Assembly (NCBI RefSeq): GCF_000427965.1
Contig: NZ_ATZA01000009.1
Coordinates: 1 to 64,000, forward strand
DNA: 64,000 bases
Source of the DNA: Olivibacter sitiensis DSM 17696
GTDB taxonomy: Bacteria > Bacteroidota > Bacteroidia > Sphingobacteriales > Sphingobacteriaceae
Reading direction: 5' to 3'
The notes beneath the pieces are model-generated. The model was not told where the DNA came from. It saw only the letters and a program-made list of their open reading frames with translations, and made no database searches. Within the stretch, counting starts at the first letter, position 1. Each line of letters begins with the position of its first letter. Positions 52,577-61,702 of this stretch are shown piece by piece. The translations under genes were made by a program, and so were the position numbers.

Positions 52577-53200
52577 CTATTGTGCCAAAAGTCGTTGCAG
52601 TTCCTTGCGGCCCCATTGAGGGGCAAGTTCGTCTTTCGGTTCAAAAGTGTCAAATTTTTCTTTGGCCTTTTCCAGCAGGACCGTTGCCGCTTCCTTGCCG
52701 CCGCCAAAGGCGGCAGGGGTATAGTACAGGTTTTGACCCTGTATCAGGTACACCCTCGGGTTTTGGGGATCCAGCTTTTCTGCTTTCTCCAAAGCCGCCT
52801 GTGATGAACCCATATAGGAAAGCCTGTTCGGTGGGTCTATGGAAAGTTTCATGTACTCCACATAGCCTTTTAGGGCGAGCAGCTCGCTGTTGTCGCTCAG
52901 CTTGAGGCCTTTCTCAACGAGTTTCAGGGAATTGTCGAGCAGGGCATCTCTCTCCTTTTCCTCCTGCGACCAAAAGTTGGCATAAAGGTTGGCATAGGCT
53001 GCATAATACAGCGGTAGCCACTCCTTGGGTTCGGCATCGGCTATACGCTCGAAAAGTGCCGCTTTCTCCAAAAGGCTTTCCTTGCTCTTGACCGAGTCCA
53101 GTGCGGCAATTGCTGCCGACATCGTTTCCCTGTAGTTGTTCTGTGCTTGTGCCAAGCTGGTTCCCAATAGCGTGATGAGGACAATGATGTACTTTTTCAT
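52577..53200 (-). CDS. Secreted TPR-like protein, 207 residues
   Basis: Signal peptide (KKYIIVLITLLGTSLAQAQ), then all-helical tetratricopeptide-like repeats (LVEKGLKLSDNSELLALKGY near 95-114, AALEKAEKLDPQNPRVYLIQ near 135-154). It is placed between a TonB receptor (29 bases) and the kinase (21 bases), in the same direction, so it is likely periplasmic and serves this cluster. Role unknown. Confidence 0.7.
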   Translation of the reverse strand: MKKYIIVLITLLGTSLAQAQNNYRETMSAAIAALDSVKSKESLLEKAALFERIADAEPKEWLPLYYAAYANLYANFWSQEEKERDALLDNSLKLVEKGLKLSDNSELLALKGYVEYMKLSIDPPNRLSYMGSSQAALEKAEKLDPQNPRVYLIQGQNLYYTPAAFGGGKEAATVLLEKAKEKFDTFEPKDELAPQWGRKELQRLLAQ

Positions 53201-53229
53201 GTTGTTTTTCCGTTTGATTTTTTTACTTT

Positions 53230-55395
53230 TTAATCATAAAATGTCTTATCCCCAATTGTGACAATGATGCCGAATAGGATGTTCCTGCGTGTAGCGGGCA
53301 GGATAGTCTGGCGTTCGCCTCCACCGGCCGCATATTGATAGCCAAATACCTGCCTATTGCCCACTACATTGTCTACATTGAGGTAAATGACCGTGAGCTG
53401 CTTGAACCAAGAAGTAATGTAATTGGCATTCAGGCTGGTATTGTGGTAATTGGGGGCTTTATCTCCAAGGAAATGTGCATTGTTCGGATTGTAATAGCTC
53501 CTGCCCGTGGCAAAAAGATAGCCGGCACCCACTTGGGTGTTTATGGCCGAAAGGTATTTCTTCCAGAATACATTGAACGTGTGTTTGGAAGCAAAGGTAG
53601 GCACGGCACTTACCGGATAGTCCATATACAGGCGTTCGGTATCCAGAAAGGAATAGCTGATTCTGTATTCGGCATTTTTCAATGTTTTTCTGTCGCGCCA
53701 GAACAGGTCGAGCCCTCTGGCATAGCCGTCGCCATTGTTTGAAAGTATGCCATTATGCTCCCGCACCAATTGGCTATAGCGCTTGTAGTACAGTTCGCTC
53801 CTGAAGTTATAGTCCGTTTTCTTAAACTCATAATTGGCCACGTAGCCCTGCACGGCCTCAAAACCGAGCCTTGTCAATAGCAGATACTTATCGGCTGGAT
53901 TTTGGTAGTACAGGCCGTAATTGGCCGCGACTTGCGAGTTGGCGTTTAGCTTGTAGGACAATGCCAGTCGAGGCGAAACATTGAAGCGTCTCAAGTAGGA
54001 CGAATACTCGCTCCTGAGCCCTGTTCTCAAGACCATTTTTCGATTGAAGAACACATCTGCTTCTGTAAAGGCAGCCGTCAGTTGCTCTTGATATGCCCGG
54101 AAGAGCTCGTCCAAGGCGTCTTTTCTGTGGGTATAGAAGCTTTCCGTGCCGAAGCGTAAGGAAGAAAGCGTGCCGATAAAATACGTAGCAACGGCCCTAA
54201 GCTGCGCAGACTGGTCGATGCGCTGCGCAAGGCCTAGTGGCAAGGCTATATGGTCTTTGGCGTAGTTGTAGGCTAGGCCAGTTTCCAGTTTCCAATGCTC
54301 GCCCACCATATCCTGATACGTGCTGTTGATATAGGAGTTTCGATTCCTGATGGCAATGGCTCCAAGGGAACGATCGTCCCTGACACCCGTTGGATTAATA
54401 GCGGTGTCTGTTGCCAAGGCCATGTTTTGTATCCCCATTTTGGAATCGCTGTAGTCCATATAGTACTTGAAGAGGCCTATGGCAGAGGTCTTTTGAATGA
54501 ACTGAGCACCTATGGAATTCGATTTGGGATGTTGCTGCCAATCTATTTGACTTTTATTTATGTAGGTGTAGCTTGGTTTTAGGTCATAAAGGCTGGCCGT
54601 GAGTACCAGGCCGCTGTTGTTGTGTCGGATGTTTTGCTGCACCTCTCCACCCACGGAAAGCAAACGGATAGAAGTACTGGTCTTTTTCGGCAGGTCATTG
54701 GTCTGAAGGGAGAGCACGGACGATAGTGCCTGTCCAAATTGTGCGGAATAGCCACTGGTAGAAAAATCCGTGCTGCGAAAGTTGAAGGCCGAAAATCGGG
54801 CACGCGAAGATAGTCCCTGCACTTGTGCATTGATGGGATTTTTCATGAGCATGCCGTCTATAAAGGTCTTGGTCTCGGCAGGCGCTCCACCACGGACCAT
54901 GAGGCCACTCTCGCCAAAGGCCAACTGGGCTCCGGGCAAGGTCTGCATGGCCCCAAAGACATCGGCCGCCATACCCGGCGTGGTGGCTATGTCCAGTGCG
55001 TTTAAGGCAATGCCCTTGCCCTGTATGCCCGATACAAAGTTGCCGGCGCTGATGGTGACGGTATTCAGCATGTTTGCTTTTTCCATCAGCCTGATGTGCA
55101 AGCTGTCGGGCAGCTCGTTTAGATTGACGTTCAGGCTGTCCGTTTCAAAGTTCAAGGCCTTCACCAGTAAAGTCTGTGTACTTTGTTGCCTTGTCTGGAA
55201 CAGAAACCTGCCCATGCTATCGGTGGAGGCTCCGTCATAGCTTCCCTTGATGCTCACGGAGGCAAAGGGAATGGCCCGGCGCCGCTGGTCGGTGACCACT
55301 CCCTTTACCGTGGTTTGTCCCAGCAAATCCTTACTCTTTAATAGCAGGAGCAGGATAATGAACAAGGGATAGATATAGCACTTCTTGGTTTCCAT
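53230..55395 (-). CDS. TonB-dependent receptor with carboxypeptidase-regulatory-like domain
   Basis: A 721-residue outer-membrane receptor: signal peptide, CarboxypepD_reg-like domain (TTVKGVVTDQRRRAIPFASV near 28-47, then SIKGSYDGASTDSMGRFLFQ), plug (GQGLGGMAADVFGAMQTLPG-like region near 140-160, with LMVRGGAPAETKTFIDGMLM near 165-184) and a barrel ending in FGIIVTIGDKTFYD. The second gene group downstream (TPR, kinase, regulator) follows closely. Not SusC-like: it lacks a SusD partner and is shorter. Substrate unknown; a metal or small-molecule ligand is possible. Confidence 0.85.
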   Translation of the reverse strand: METKKCYIYPLFIILLLLLKSKDLLGQTTVKGVVTDQRRRAIPFASVSIKGSYDGASTDSMGRFLFQTRQQSTQTLLVKALNFETDSLNVNLNELPDSLHIRLMEKANMLNTVTISAGNFVSGIQGKGIALNALDIATTPGMAADVFGAMQTLPGAQLAFGESGLMVRGGAPAETKTFIDGMLMKNPINAQVQGLSSRARFSAFNFRSTDFSTSGYSAQFGQALSSVLSLQTNDLPKKTSTSIRLLSVGGEVQQNIRHNNSGLVLTASLYDLKPSYTYINKSQIDWQQHPKSNSIGAQFIQKTSAIGLFKYYMDYSDSKMGIQNMALATDTAINPTGVRDDRSLGAIAIRNRNSYINSTYQDMVGEHWKLETGLAYNYAKDHIALPLGLAQRIDQSAQLRAVATYFIGTLSSLRFGTESFYTHRKDALDELFRAYQEQLTAAFTEADVFFNRKMVLRTGLRSEYSSYLRRFNVSPRLALSYKLNANSQVAANYGLYYQNPADKYLLLTRLGFEAVQGYVANYEFKKTDYNFRSELYYKRYSQLVREHNGILSNNGDGYARGLDLFWRDRKTLKNAEYRISYSFLDTERLYMDYPVSAVPTFASKHTFNVFWKKYLSAINTQVGAGYLFATGRSYYNPNNAHFLGDKAPNYHNTSLNANYITSWFKQLTVIYLNVDNVVGNRQVFGYQYAAGGGERQTILPATRRNILFGIIVTIGDKTFYD

Positions 55396-55472
55396 GTCCC
55401 AAAAATGGGATTATGGCATCCTTTGCACTAGCTTTTTCTGACGAGCGGTAGTATTTGGGGGATGAGCGGTAT

Positions 55473-56918
55473 CTATTTCACGCCGCCAAAGCAGAGATAT
55501 TTCAGTTCCGTATAATCATCGATGCCATACTTGGAGCCTTCTCGGCCCTTGCCGGAATATTTCACCCCGCCAAAAGGCGCCACTTCCGTAGAGATGATGC
55601 CCTCGTTGATGCCTACCATACCGTATTCCAGGGCTTCGCTGATTTTCCAGCTTCTGGTGACACTGCCCGTATAAATGTATGACGCCAAGCCGAAAATCGT
55701 ATCATTGGCCATTTGCACGCCCTCCTCGTCCGTATGGAAACGGAAAATGGGAGCTATGGGTCCAAAAATTTCCTCTTTGGCAAATTTCATGTCTGTAGTG
55801 GCTTCGGAAATGACCGTAGGCTGGAAGAAATAATCATCTATAGGCTCACCGCCCAAAATAATCTTTCCTCCTTTTTCCTTGGCATCTTCCACAAAGGATT
55901 TGGTTTTGTCAATGGCTTTTTTATTGATGAGCGGGCCTATTTGTACGCCTTCATCAAGGCCATTGCCCACCTTAAGCTGGGATACGGCTTCGGTAAACTT
56001 GCGCGTGAACTCGTCATATACGCTATCTTGTACCAGAAAGCGGTTGACGCACACACAGGTCTGCCCTGCATTGCGGAACTTGGAGGCGATGGCTCCCTTG
56101 ACGGCGGCATCGATGTCGGCATCGTCAAATACCAGAAAAGGTGCATTGCCGCCCAGTTCCAGGCTGAGGGTCTTCAGGGTGGAGGCGCTTTGTGCCGACA
56201 ATAATTGCCCCACGCGGGTGGAGCCTGTGAAAGATATTTTGCTTACAAGTTCGCTTTCGCACAAAAATTCGCCTATGGCAGCAGGCTCGTCGCTCACTAT
56301 CAGGTTGAATACGCCTGCGGGAAATCCAGCCTCTTGAGCCAGTTTGGCCAAGGCAAGGGCAGTAAAAGGAGTCTCCTCGCTAGGGCGTATGACCACGGGA
56401 CATCCCACCGCAAGAGCGGGAGCTACTTTACGTGTTATCATGGCCAATGGGAAATTCCAGGGGGTCAAGGCGCCCACAACGCCAATAGGCTGGCGGATGA
56501 CCACCACTCGGCGATCGGCAGAGAAGCCAGGAATGACATCGCCGTAGACCCTTTTTGCTTCCTCGGCAAACCATTGGATGAAAGAAGCACCATAGTCCAC
56601 CTCGCCGCGGCTCTCTGTCAGCGGCTTGCCACATTCCAAGGTCATGATGGTAGCTATCGCCTCCTTGTTTTCGATGATGAGCGAAAACCATTTTTCTAAG
56701 ACGGCCTGCCTTTCCTTGGCGGTCTTTTCTCGCCAAGGGACAAAAGCACGATGAGCCGCCTCGATGGCATTTTGCAACAGGCCGGTGCCGCTATTGTATA
56801 TGCTACCAATGCTGCTGCCGTCTGCCGGGTTTTTTACGTCTAACTTTTCCTCAAATTCCGCTACCCACTCGCCATCTACAAAAGACTTGTCGAAGAGTAA
56901 ATTTTTATAATCTGTCAT
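55473..56918 (-). CDS. Succinate-semialdehyde dehydrogenase (BlcA/AttK-like)
   Basis: Oxidises succinate semialdehyde to succinate. Start placed at 56918 (MTDYKNLLFDKSFVDGEWVA); three extra codons to a TTG are not needed. The 481-residue protein has the GabD-type motifs: TPWNFPLAMITRKVAPALAV near 143-162, FTGSTRVGQLL near 227-237, LELGGNAPFLVFDDADID near 255-272, and the catalytic Cys in NAGQTCVCVNRFLVQD near 288-303. It is the third gene of a unit with an alcohol dehydrogenase and a lactonase, and would complete conversion of gamma-butyrolactone to succinate. Confidence 0.9.
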   Translation of the reverse strand: MTDYKNLLFDKSFVDGEWVAEFEEKLDVKNPADGSSIGSIYNSGTGLLQNAIEAAHRAFVPWREKTAKERQAVLEKWFSLIIENKEAIATIMTLECGKPLTESRGEVDYGASFIQWFAEEAKRVYGDVIPGFSADRRVVVIRQPIGVVGALTPWNFPLAMITRKVAPALAVGCPVVIRPSEETPFTALALAKLAQEAGFPAGVFNLIVSDEPAAIGEFLCESELVSKISFTGSTRVGQLLSAQSASTLKTLSLELGGNAPFLVFDDADIDAAVKGAIASKFRNAGQTCVCVNRFLVQDSVYDEFTRKFTEAVSQLKVGNGLDEGVQIGPLINKKAIDKTKSFVEDAKEKGGKIILGGEPIDDYFFQPTVISEATTDMKFAKEEIFGPIAPIFRFHTDEEGVQMANDTIFGLASYIYTGSVTRSWKISEALEYGMVGINEGIISTEVAPFGGVKYSGKGREGSKYGIDDYTELKYLCFGGVK

Positions 56919-56941
56919 TTTAACCAAATCCTAATCCAAAA

Positions 56942-58069
56942 TTATTCAAATAGCACGACTTGACGGATGGCTTCACCAGCGGCCAAGCGTTCAAAGCCCT
57001 CATTGATGTCTTCCAGTTTGAGACGGTGAGTAATTAGTTTCTCTACCGGAAGGCGGCCTGCCCGATATAGTTCCAGGTAAGCGGGAATATCCCTCAAGGG
57101 CACGCAGCTTCCCAAATAGCAACCTTTAAGTGTTTTTTCATCGCCCACCAACGCTACCGGAGATAAGCTAAAGCGCGAGTCTGGGTGAGGCAGGGCTCCT
57201 GTCACCGTAGTTCCTCCACGTTTGGTGGCATTAAAGGCAAATTCAAGCGCGGGCATGGCACCGGCAAATTCCACCGCAATATCCACGCCTCCATCGGTAT
57301 CGTCCTTTACCTCCTGCAAGGCAGTGTCCGCACCCGAATCTACAGCTTGCTGGGCGCCAAGCTCCACGGCGGTGTCACGTTTGTAGGAACTGATATCGGC
57401 CGCAATGACCTTGGAAGCGCCAGCAGCGCGCGCGCCCAGGATAGCAGACAGCCCTACGCCCCCCAAGCCTACCACCATCACGCTGTCGCCGGCTTTCACC
57501 CTGCCGGTATTTACTACGGCACCCACCCCCGTCATCACGGCACAGCCAAAGAGGGCGGCTATTTCAAATGGGATTTCGCGATCTATTTTTACCAATGAAT
57601 CGATCGAGGCAACTGTATAGTCGGCAAAGCCGGATACGCCCAAATGATGGTAGTAATACTGGCCATCTTTTTTGATGCGGCGGTGACCTCCCAACAGTAC
57701 ACCCTCTCCATTGGCCTTCGCTCCTACCTCGCATAGTGCCGGACGGCCCGACTGGCAAAACTTACAATGGCCGCAAGTGGGCAAAAAGGCAAAGACCACA
57801 TGGTCGCCCACCTCAAATTTGGTTACCCCCTCACCCACTTCGACAATTTCGCCCGCGGCTTCATGGCCTAGCACCATGGGCAGTGGACGTGGGCGGTTAC
57901 CATCAATCACCGAAAGATCGGAGTGGCATAGCCCCGCAGCCTTGATCTTTACCAGTACTTCTCGCAAGCCTGGTGGATCTAGCTCTACCTCTTCTATCTT
58001 TAAAGGTTTGCTCTCCGTATATGGACGGGGCAGTTTCATGTCGTGCAGTACGGCAGCTCTAGTTTTCAT
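56942..58069 (-). CDS. Zinc alcohol dehydrogenase (BlcB/AttL-like, 4-hydroxybutyrate dehydrogenase)
   Basis: A 375-residue medium-chain alcohol dehydrogenase. Catalytic Zn ligands: Cys in AAGLCHSDLSVIDG near 46, His in VLGHEAAGEIVEVGEGVTKF near 69; structural Zn ligands in CGHCKFCQSGRPALC near 99-113; NAD-binding GLGGVGLSAILGARAAGASK near 202-221. In the context of the neighbouring AttM-like lactonase and SSADH, the predicted reaction is oxidation of 4-hydroxybutyrate to succinate semialdehyde. The gap to the SSADH gene is 23 bases and to the lactonase gene 29. Confidence 0.85.
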   Translation of the reverse strand: MKTRAAVLHDMKLPRPYTESKPLKIEEVELDPPGLREVLVKIKAAGLCHSDLSVIDGNRPRPLPMVLGHEAAGEIVEVGEGVTKFEVGDHVVFAFLPTCGHCKFCQSGRPALCEVGAKANGEGVLLGGHRRIKKDGQYYYHHLGVSGFADYTVASIDSLVKIDREIPFEIAALFGCAVMTGVGAVVNTGRVKAGDSVMVVGLGGVGLSAILGARAAGASKVIAADISSYKRDTAVELGAQQAVDSGADTALQEVKDDTDGGVDIAVEFAGAMPALEFAFNATKRGGTTVTGALPHPDSRFSLSPVALVGDEKTLKGCYLGSCVPLRDIPAYLELYRAGRLPVEKLITHRLKLEDINEGFERLAAGEAIRQVVLFE

Positions 58070-58098
58070 CTTTATTCCTTTTGTTCTAAATGGTTGTC

Positions 58099-58902
58099 CT
58101 AATCATAAAATTCCGGTGCTTTCTTAAACGAAGGCCAAGCATCCGGATCGTGGCCCGTCACGACGGTAGCTCCGTGTTTTGACGCCAAAAAGCGTAATTT
58201 GGCCACGGAACGTACCGAATCTACCGCCGAAGCGAGAAATCCCGGCAGAGCCTTGTCGTCCCAATGGTCGGTAGTATAGGCCGCATCTACGGTCAGCAAG
58301 AGTGGGGCGGACTGGGACAGCGTAATTAAAAAGCTACTGTGACCCGGTGAGTGCCCTGGAGTATAGATGATTCGGATGCTACCATCCCCAAAGAGGTCAA
58401 AGCCATCATCTGCTTCGCCCTTTAGGAAATGCCATTTGAGGCCTGGTTTGTCAAAATCCTTACGGATATAGCCGCCCGCGGCAAACCAGTCGGCGGTAAA
58501 GGCATATTCATACTCGTTGCGCTGCACGATGTGGGTGGCATTTGGGAAACGACCCACGGCTCCCGTATGATCGAGATGCAAGTGACTCTGCAGCACAAAT
58601 TTGATGCTCTCGGGCGCTATTCCCAATTCTTTCAGCGCGTTGACGCAGCCCTCTTTTTCTTGCATCACCGGCCAATAGACCTGCGTGATGTCACCCCAAT
58701 GGCCTACGGGATCTGTGGCGCATTCTACGGCATTGCCCCCATCGATAATCACGTTTCCCTTAGGATGGGTGATGAGATACCAAGGGACGGGAATCTCATA
58801 GGGTTCTAGCGATGCGTTCATCTTAATGTTGTTTTCTTTACACTTCAAAACACCTGTTTGAAACATATACAGGCGAATGCCTTGTTCTTCTTCCTTTTTC
58901 AT
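58099..58902 (-). CDS. AttM/BlcC-type lactonase (metallo-beta-lactamase fold)
   Basis: Hydrolyses gamma-butyrolactone to 4-hydroxybutyrate, and in Agrobacterium also opens N-acyl-homoserine lactones. The 267-residue protein has the two-metal motif QSHLHLDHTGAVGRFPNATH near 108-127 and matches Agrobacterium AttM strikingly by memory over most of its length, including IVQRNEYEYAF, GGYIRKDFDKPGLKWHF, ALPGFLASAVDSVRSVAKLR and TGHDPDAWPSFKKAPEFYD. The key metal ligands are all present (HxHxDH, a later His in YTPGHSPGHSS and Asp in TVDAAYT). It is the first gene of the unit. Confidence 0.9.
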   Translation of the reverse strand: MKKEEEQGIRLYMFQTGVLKCKENNIKMNASLEPYEIPVPWYLITHPKGNVIIDGGNAVECATDPVGHWGDITQVYWPVMQEKEGCVNALKELGIAPESIKFVLQSHLHLDHTGAVGRFPNATHIVQRNEYEYAFTADWFAAGGYIRKDFDKPGLKWHFLKGEADDGFDLFGDGSIRIIYTPGHSPGHSSFLITLSQSAPLLLTVDAAYTTDHWDDKALPGFLASAVDSVRSVAKLRFLASKHGATVVTGHDPDAWPSFKKAPEFYD

Positions 58903-59059
58903 GTTTAAGTTTTATAAAATGGTGGTTTATGTTTTTGGGATCATTTTATAAAAACAAATAAAAAGAAGTTCGGTTTGCGCATTTCTGCGTTTCTTTTGAA
59001 TTTGGAACTAGGAAGGGCAGCAGGAAGGTTTAGGGTAAATATGCTGTGTAACGCTAGTA

Positions 59060-59449
59060 TTAGATTTCGTAAAATTCTATCGGTAGATCGTCTGGATCGG
59101 CAATGAAGGTGAACTTTTTTCCGGTGTACTCATCGATGCGTATGGGCTCGGCCTCGATGTGGTGCTGTTGCAGGTAGCTAACGATTTCTTCCACGTTGTT
59201 TACCGCAAAAGCCAAGTGACGAAGTCCCCGAGCTTCGGGCCTGCTGGGGCGTGCGGGAGTATTGGGGAAGGAGAATAGCTCGATGACGTAATGCTCGCCA
59301 ATGGCCAGATCCAGTTTGTAGGAACCCCTTGCTTCCCGATAGACTTCCCTAAGTACTTTCAAACCTAGTATTTCGGTATAGAATTTTTTTGATTTGGGAT
59401 AATCCGAACAGATGATGGCTACATGATGAACACTTTTTATATAAGGCAT
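59060..59449 (-). CDS. VOC-family protein (YaeR-type glyoxalase-like)
   Basis: A 129-residue single-domain vicinal-oxygen-chelate protein. Metal-ligand positions typical of the family: His in VHHVAIICSDYPKSKKFYTE near 8-27, Glu in YVIELFSFPNTPARPSRPEA near 54-73, His in GLRHLAFAVNNVEEIVSYL near 75-93, and Glu in PDDLPIEFYEI at the end. Similar to YaeR/GloA2-type proteins of unknown substrate. The 'SFPNTPARPSRPEARGLRHL' segment is characteristic of this subfamily. Confidence 0.85.
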   Translation of the reverse strand: MPYIKSVHHVAIICSDYPKSKKFYTEILGLKVLREVYREARGSYKLDLAIGEHYVIELFSFPNTPARPSRPEARGLRHLAFAVNNVEEIVSYLQQHHIEAEPIRIDEYTGKKFTFIADPDDLPIEFYEI

Positions 59450-59494
59450 AAAAAAACAATTAAAAAAAACTCTTATCAGCTTGTTGTCTATTCG

Positions 59495-59548
59495 CTCCCG
59501 CTTTGGCGGGATGAGATTCCTCGACTACGCTCGGAATGACAACGGGAG
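59495..59548. repeat. Intergenic REP-like repeat
   Basis: Ends CTCCCG and CGGGAG enclose CTTTGGCGGGATGAGATTCC and CTCGACTACGCTCGGAATGA. The GAGATTCCTCGACTACGCTC string is a repeat that I recall from intergenic regions of Bacteroidota. It lies between cdaA and the VOC gene. The stem is short. Confidence 0.4.
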
Positions 59549-59582
59549 AGCAGACCATTAACCATTAATAATTAACCATTAG

Positions 59583-60374
59583 CTACACATCTTCATTCAG
59601 AAAGATTTCCAGCTCCTCGTGGCTGATATTCATATTGACGTTCCCTTGCTTGGCGTAGGAGATCTCGCCCGTTTCTTCCGAGACGATAATTGCCACGGCA
59701 TCGCTCATTTCCGTTACGCCAATGCCGGCACGGTGACGTAGCCCGAATTGGAGAGGAAGGTCTTCGCTGTCCGATAGCGGAAGTACGCAACTTGCAGTTT
59801 TTATTCGCCAGTCTACAATAATCAAAGCACCATCGTGTAGCGGGCTGTTTTTCTGAAAGATGCTCTCTAGGAGTCTTTTGGATATCTCGGCATCTATGTA
59901 TTCGCCACTATTTTGATAATATTCCTCGTCAAAGAATTTGGAAAACACGATAAGGGCTCCTGTTCTGGATTTGGCCATGCTCCTACAGGCATCGATGATG
60001 GGTTTTATGTGTGCCGAATTGTCCTTGTCCAATTCTTTTTTGCCCAATAGCAGGGACCAGAGCTTCCTGTTGCGCTTGATGGAAATGTTTTTCCCGATAT
60101 GCAGTAAAAATCGTCTTATTTCTTGTTGAAACACCACGATCAAGGCGATGGAGCCTACACTGATAAAGCCACCGAAGATCTCGGTTAGGAGGCGCATTTC
60201 CGATTGCTTTACCACCAAATAGGCCATATAGATGATGAAAAGCCCTACTAGGATGTTCACGGCGATGGTACCACGAATGAGGTTGTAGATATAGTAGATG
60301 ATGATGGCTACGAGAAAGATATCTACCACATCGAGGAAGCGGATGCTGAAAAAACTGAAATCAAAATCGGCCAT
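59583..60374 (-). CDS. cdaA: Diadenylate cyclase CdaA
   Basis: Makes the second messenger c-di-AMP from two ATP, at the membrane. Start placed at 60374 (MADFDFSFFSIRFLDVVDIF); the open frame to 60401 adds nine residues without support. The 263-residue protein has three N-terminal membrane helices (about 13-75) and a DisA_N domain with the catalytic motifs LHDGALIIVD near 179-188 and RHRAGIGVTE near 213-222. The gene is alone rather than in the cdaR-glmM arrangement of Firmicutes. Confidence 0.95.
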   Translation of the reverse strand: MADFDFSFFSIRFLDVVDIFLVAIIIYYIYNLIRGTIAVNILVGLFIIYMAYLVVKQSEMRLLTEIFGGFISVGSIALIVVFQQEIRRFLLHIGKNISIKRNRKLWSLLLGKKELDKDNSAHIKPIIDACRSMAKSRTGALIVFSKFFDEEYYQNSGEYIDAEISKRLLESIFQKNSPLHDGALIIVDWRIKTASCVLPLSDSEDLPLQFGLRHRAGIGVTEMSDAVAIIVSEETGEISYAKQGNVNMNISHEELEIFLNEDV

Positions 60375-60421
60375 AACGCTAAGTAAATAATAAAAAGTCA
60401 AAAGTAAAAGACATTCTTTCG

Positions 60422-61678
60422 CTAAGCAGAAGCTAGTACTTGCTTAGCTTTTTCTACATCTAGTTCTTTCTCCCATTTGGCGATAACTATCGTGGCAGCT
60501 GTATTGCCAATGATATTGGTTAGTGCCCTAGCTTCGCTCATGAAGCGGTCAATTCCCAGTATGAGGGCCACCGACTCCACCGGAACATGGCCCACCACGG
60601 GCAGTGTCGCGGCTAGCGTCACAAAGCCACTTCCCGTCACGCCTGCCGCTCCTTTGGAGGTGAGCAATAATACTACCAACAATGTCAGCTGCTGGTTGAA
60701 ATTCATATGCATATCCAATGCCTGGGCAATGAATATGGCAGACATGGTAAGGTAGATAGACGTACCGTCCAAGTTGAAGGAATAACCCGTGGGCACTACT
60801 AGTCCCACCACCGGTTTGGAGCAGCCCATGTCTTGCAGCTTTTTCATGATGCCAGGTAAGGCCGACTCGGAGGAGGATGTGCCCAGTACGATGAGCAGTT
60901 CCTCTTTAATGTATTTGAGCAGTTGCCATATGCTGAAGCCACAAAAGTGAAGTACGCCTCCGATGATGAAAAAGATGAATAGCAGGCAGGTAACGTAAAA
61001 GCAAATCATGAGTATGCCCAGGGAGGCCAGCGATGATAGCCCATACTTGCCTATGGTATAGCCCATAGCACCCATGGCGCCCAGCGGGGCCACTTTCATA
61101 ATGATTTTTATCAGCGCAAATAAACCATCGAGGAAAGACTGCAATACAGTAAGCGTGGGCTTTGCGGCATCTCCAATTTTGGAGAAGGCAATACCAAGTA
61201 GCAATGCGAAGAAGAGCACCTGCAACAGATTGCCGGTGGCTAAGGAGCCTATTACATTTTCTGGAATGATGCCCAGCAGAAAATCTTTCAATGACTCATG
61301 TTGTTCTCCCTCTTTGATGTATGCCTGAACACCCGAGGTGTCCATGCTGGCAGGATCGATGTTCATGCCCGTACCCGGCTGTACAATGTTGACAATGACC
61401 ATCCCTAAGATTAGGGCTATGGTGGTCATTACCTCAAAATAAAGCATGGCCTTTACCCCCACCTTGCCCACTTTCTTTACGTCCTCCATACCGGCGATAC
61501 CCAAGACTATGGTACAAAAGATGAGTGGAGCGATAACCATTTTTACCAATTTGATGAAGCCGTCTCCAAAAGGTTTTAGGGCAATGCCCACATTGGGATA
61601 AAAATAGCCGATAAATATACCGATGATGATGGCTACAATGACCTGTGCGTAGAGGCTTCTCTTCAAAAAGGATCTCAT
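60422..61678 (-). CDS. Dicarboxylate/amino acid:cation symporter (DctA/GltP family)
   Basis: A 418-residue membrane symporter of the DAACS family. Hallmark motifs: [20 protein letters not shown] near 260-279 (serine-rich hairpin), [19 protein letters not shown] near 291-309, and [14 protein letters not shown] near 375-388. About eight membrane helices plus two re-entrant loops. It imports C4-dicarboxylates, glutamate or aspartate with sodium or protons; which one is not decided by sequence. Encoded 47 bases upstream of cdaA in the same direction. Confidence 0.9.
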   Translation of the reverse strand: MRSFLKRSLYAQVIVAIIIGIFIGYFYPNVGIALKPFGDGFIKLVKMVIAPLIFCTIVLGIAGMEDVKKVGKVGVKAMLYFEVMTTIALILGMVIVNIVQPGTGMNIDPASMDTSGVQAYIKEGEQHESLKDFLLGIIPENVIGSLATGNLLQVLFFALLLGIAFSKIGDAAKPTLTVLQSFLDGLFALIKIIMKVAPLGAMGAMGYTIGKYGLSSLASLGILMICFYVTCLLFIFFIIGGVLHFCGFSIWQLLKYIKEELLIVLGTSSSESALPGIMKKLQDMGCSKPVVGLVVPTGYSFNLDGTSIYLTMSAIFIAQALDMHMNFNQQLTLLVVLLLTSKGAAGVTGSGFVTLAATLPVVGHVPVESVALILGIDRFMSEARALTNIIGNTAATIVIAKWEKELDVEKAKQVLASA

Positions 61679-61702
61679 AAAATGGAAGGCTGGGACTGTT
61701 GG

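Noticed and set aside
59583..60374. CdaA operon with cdaR and glmM as in Firmicutes
   Set aside because: Neighbours are a symporter and a VOC gene; no cdaR or glmM is present.
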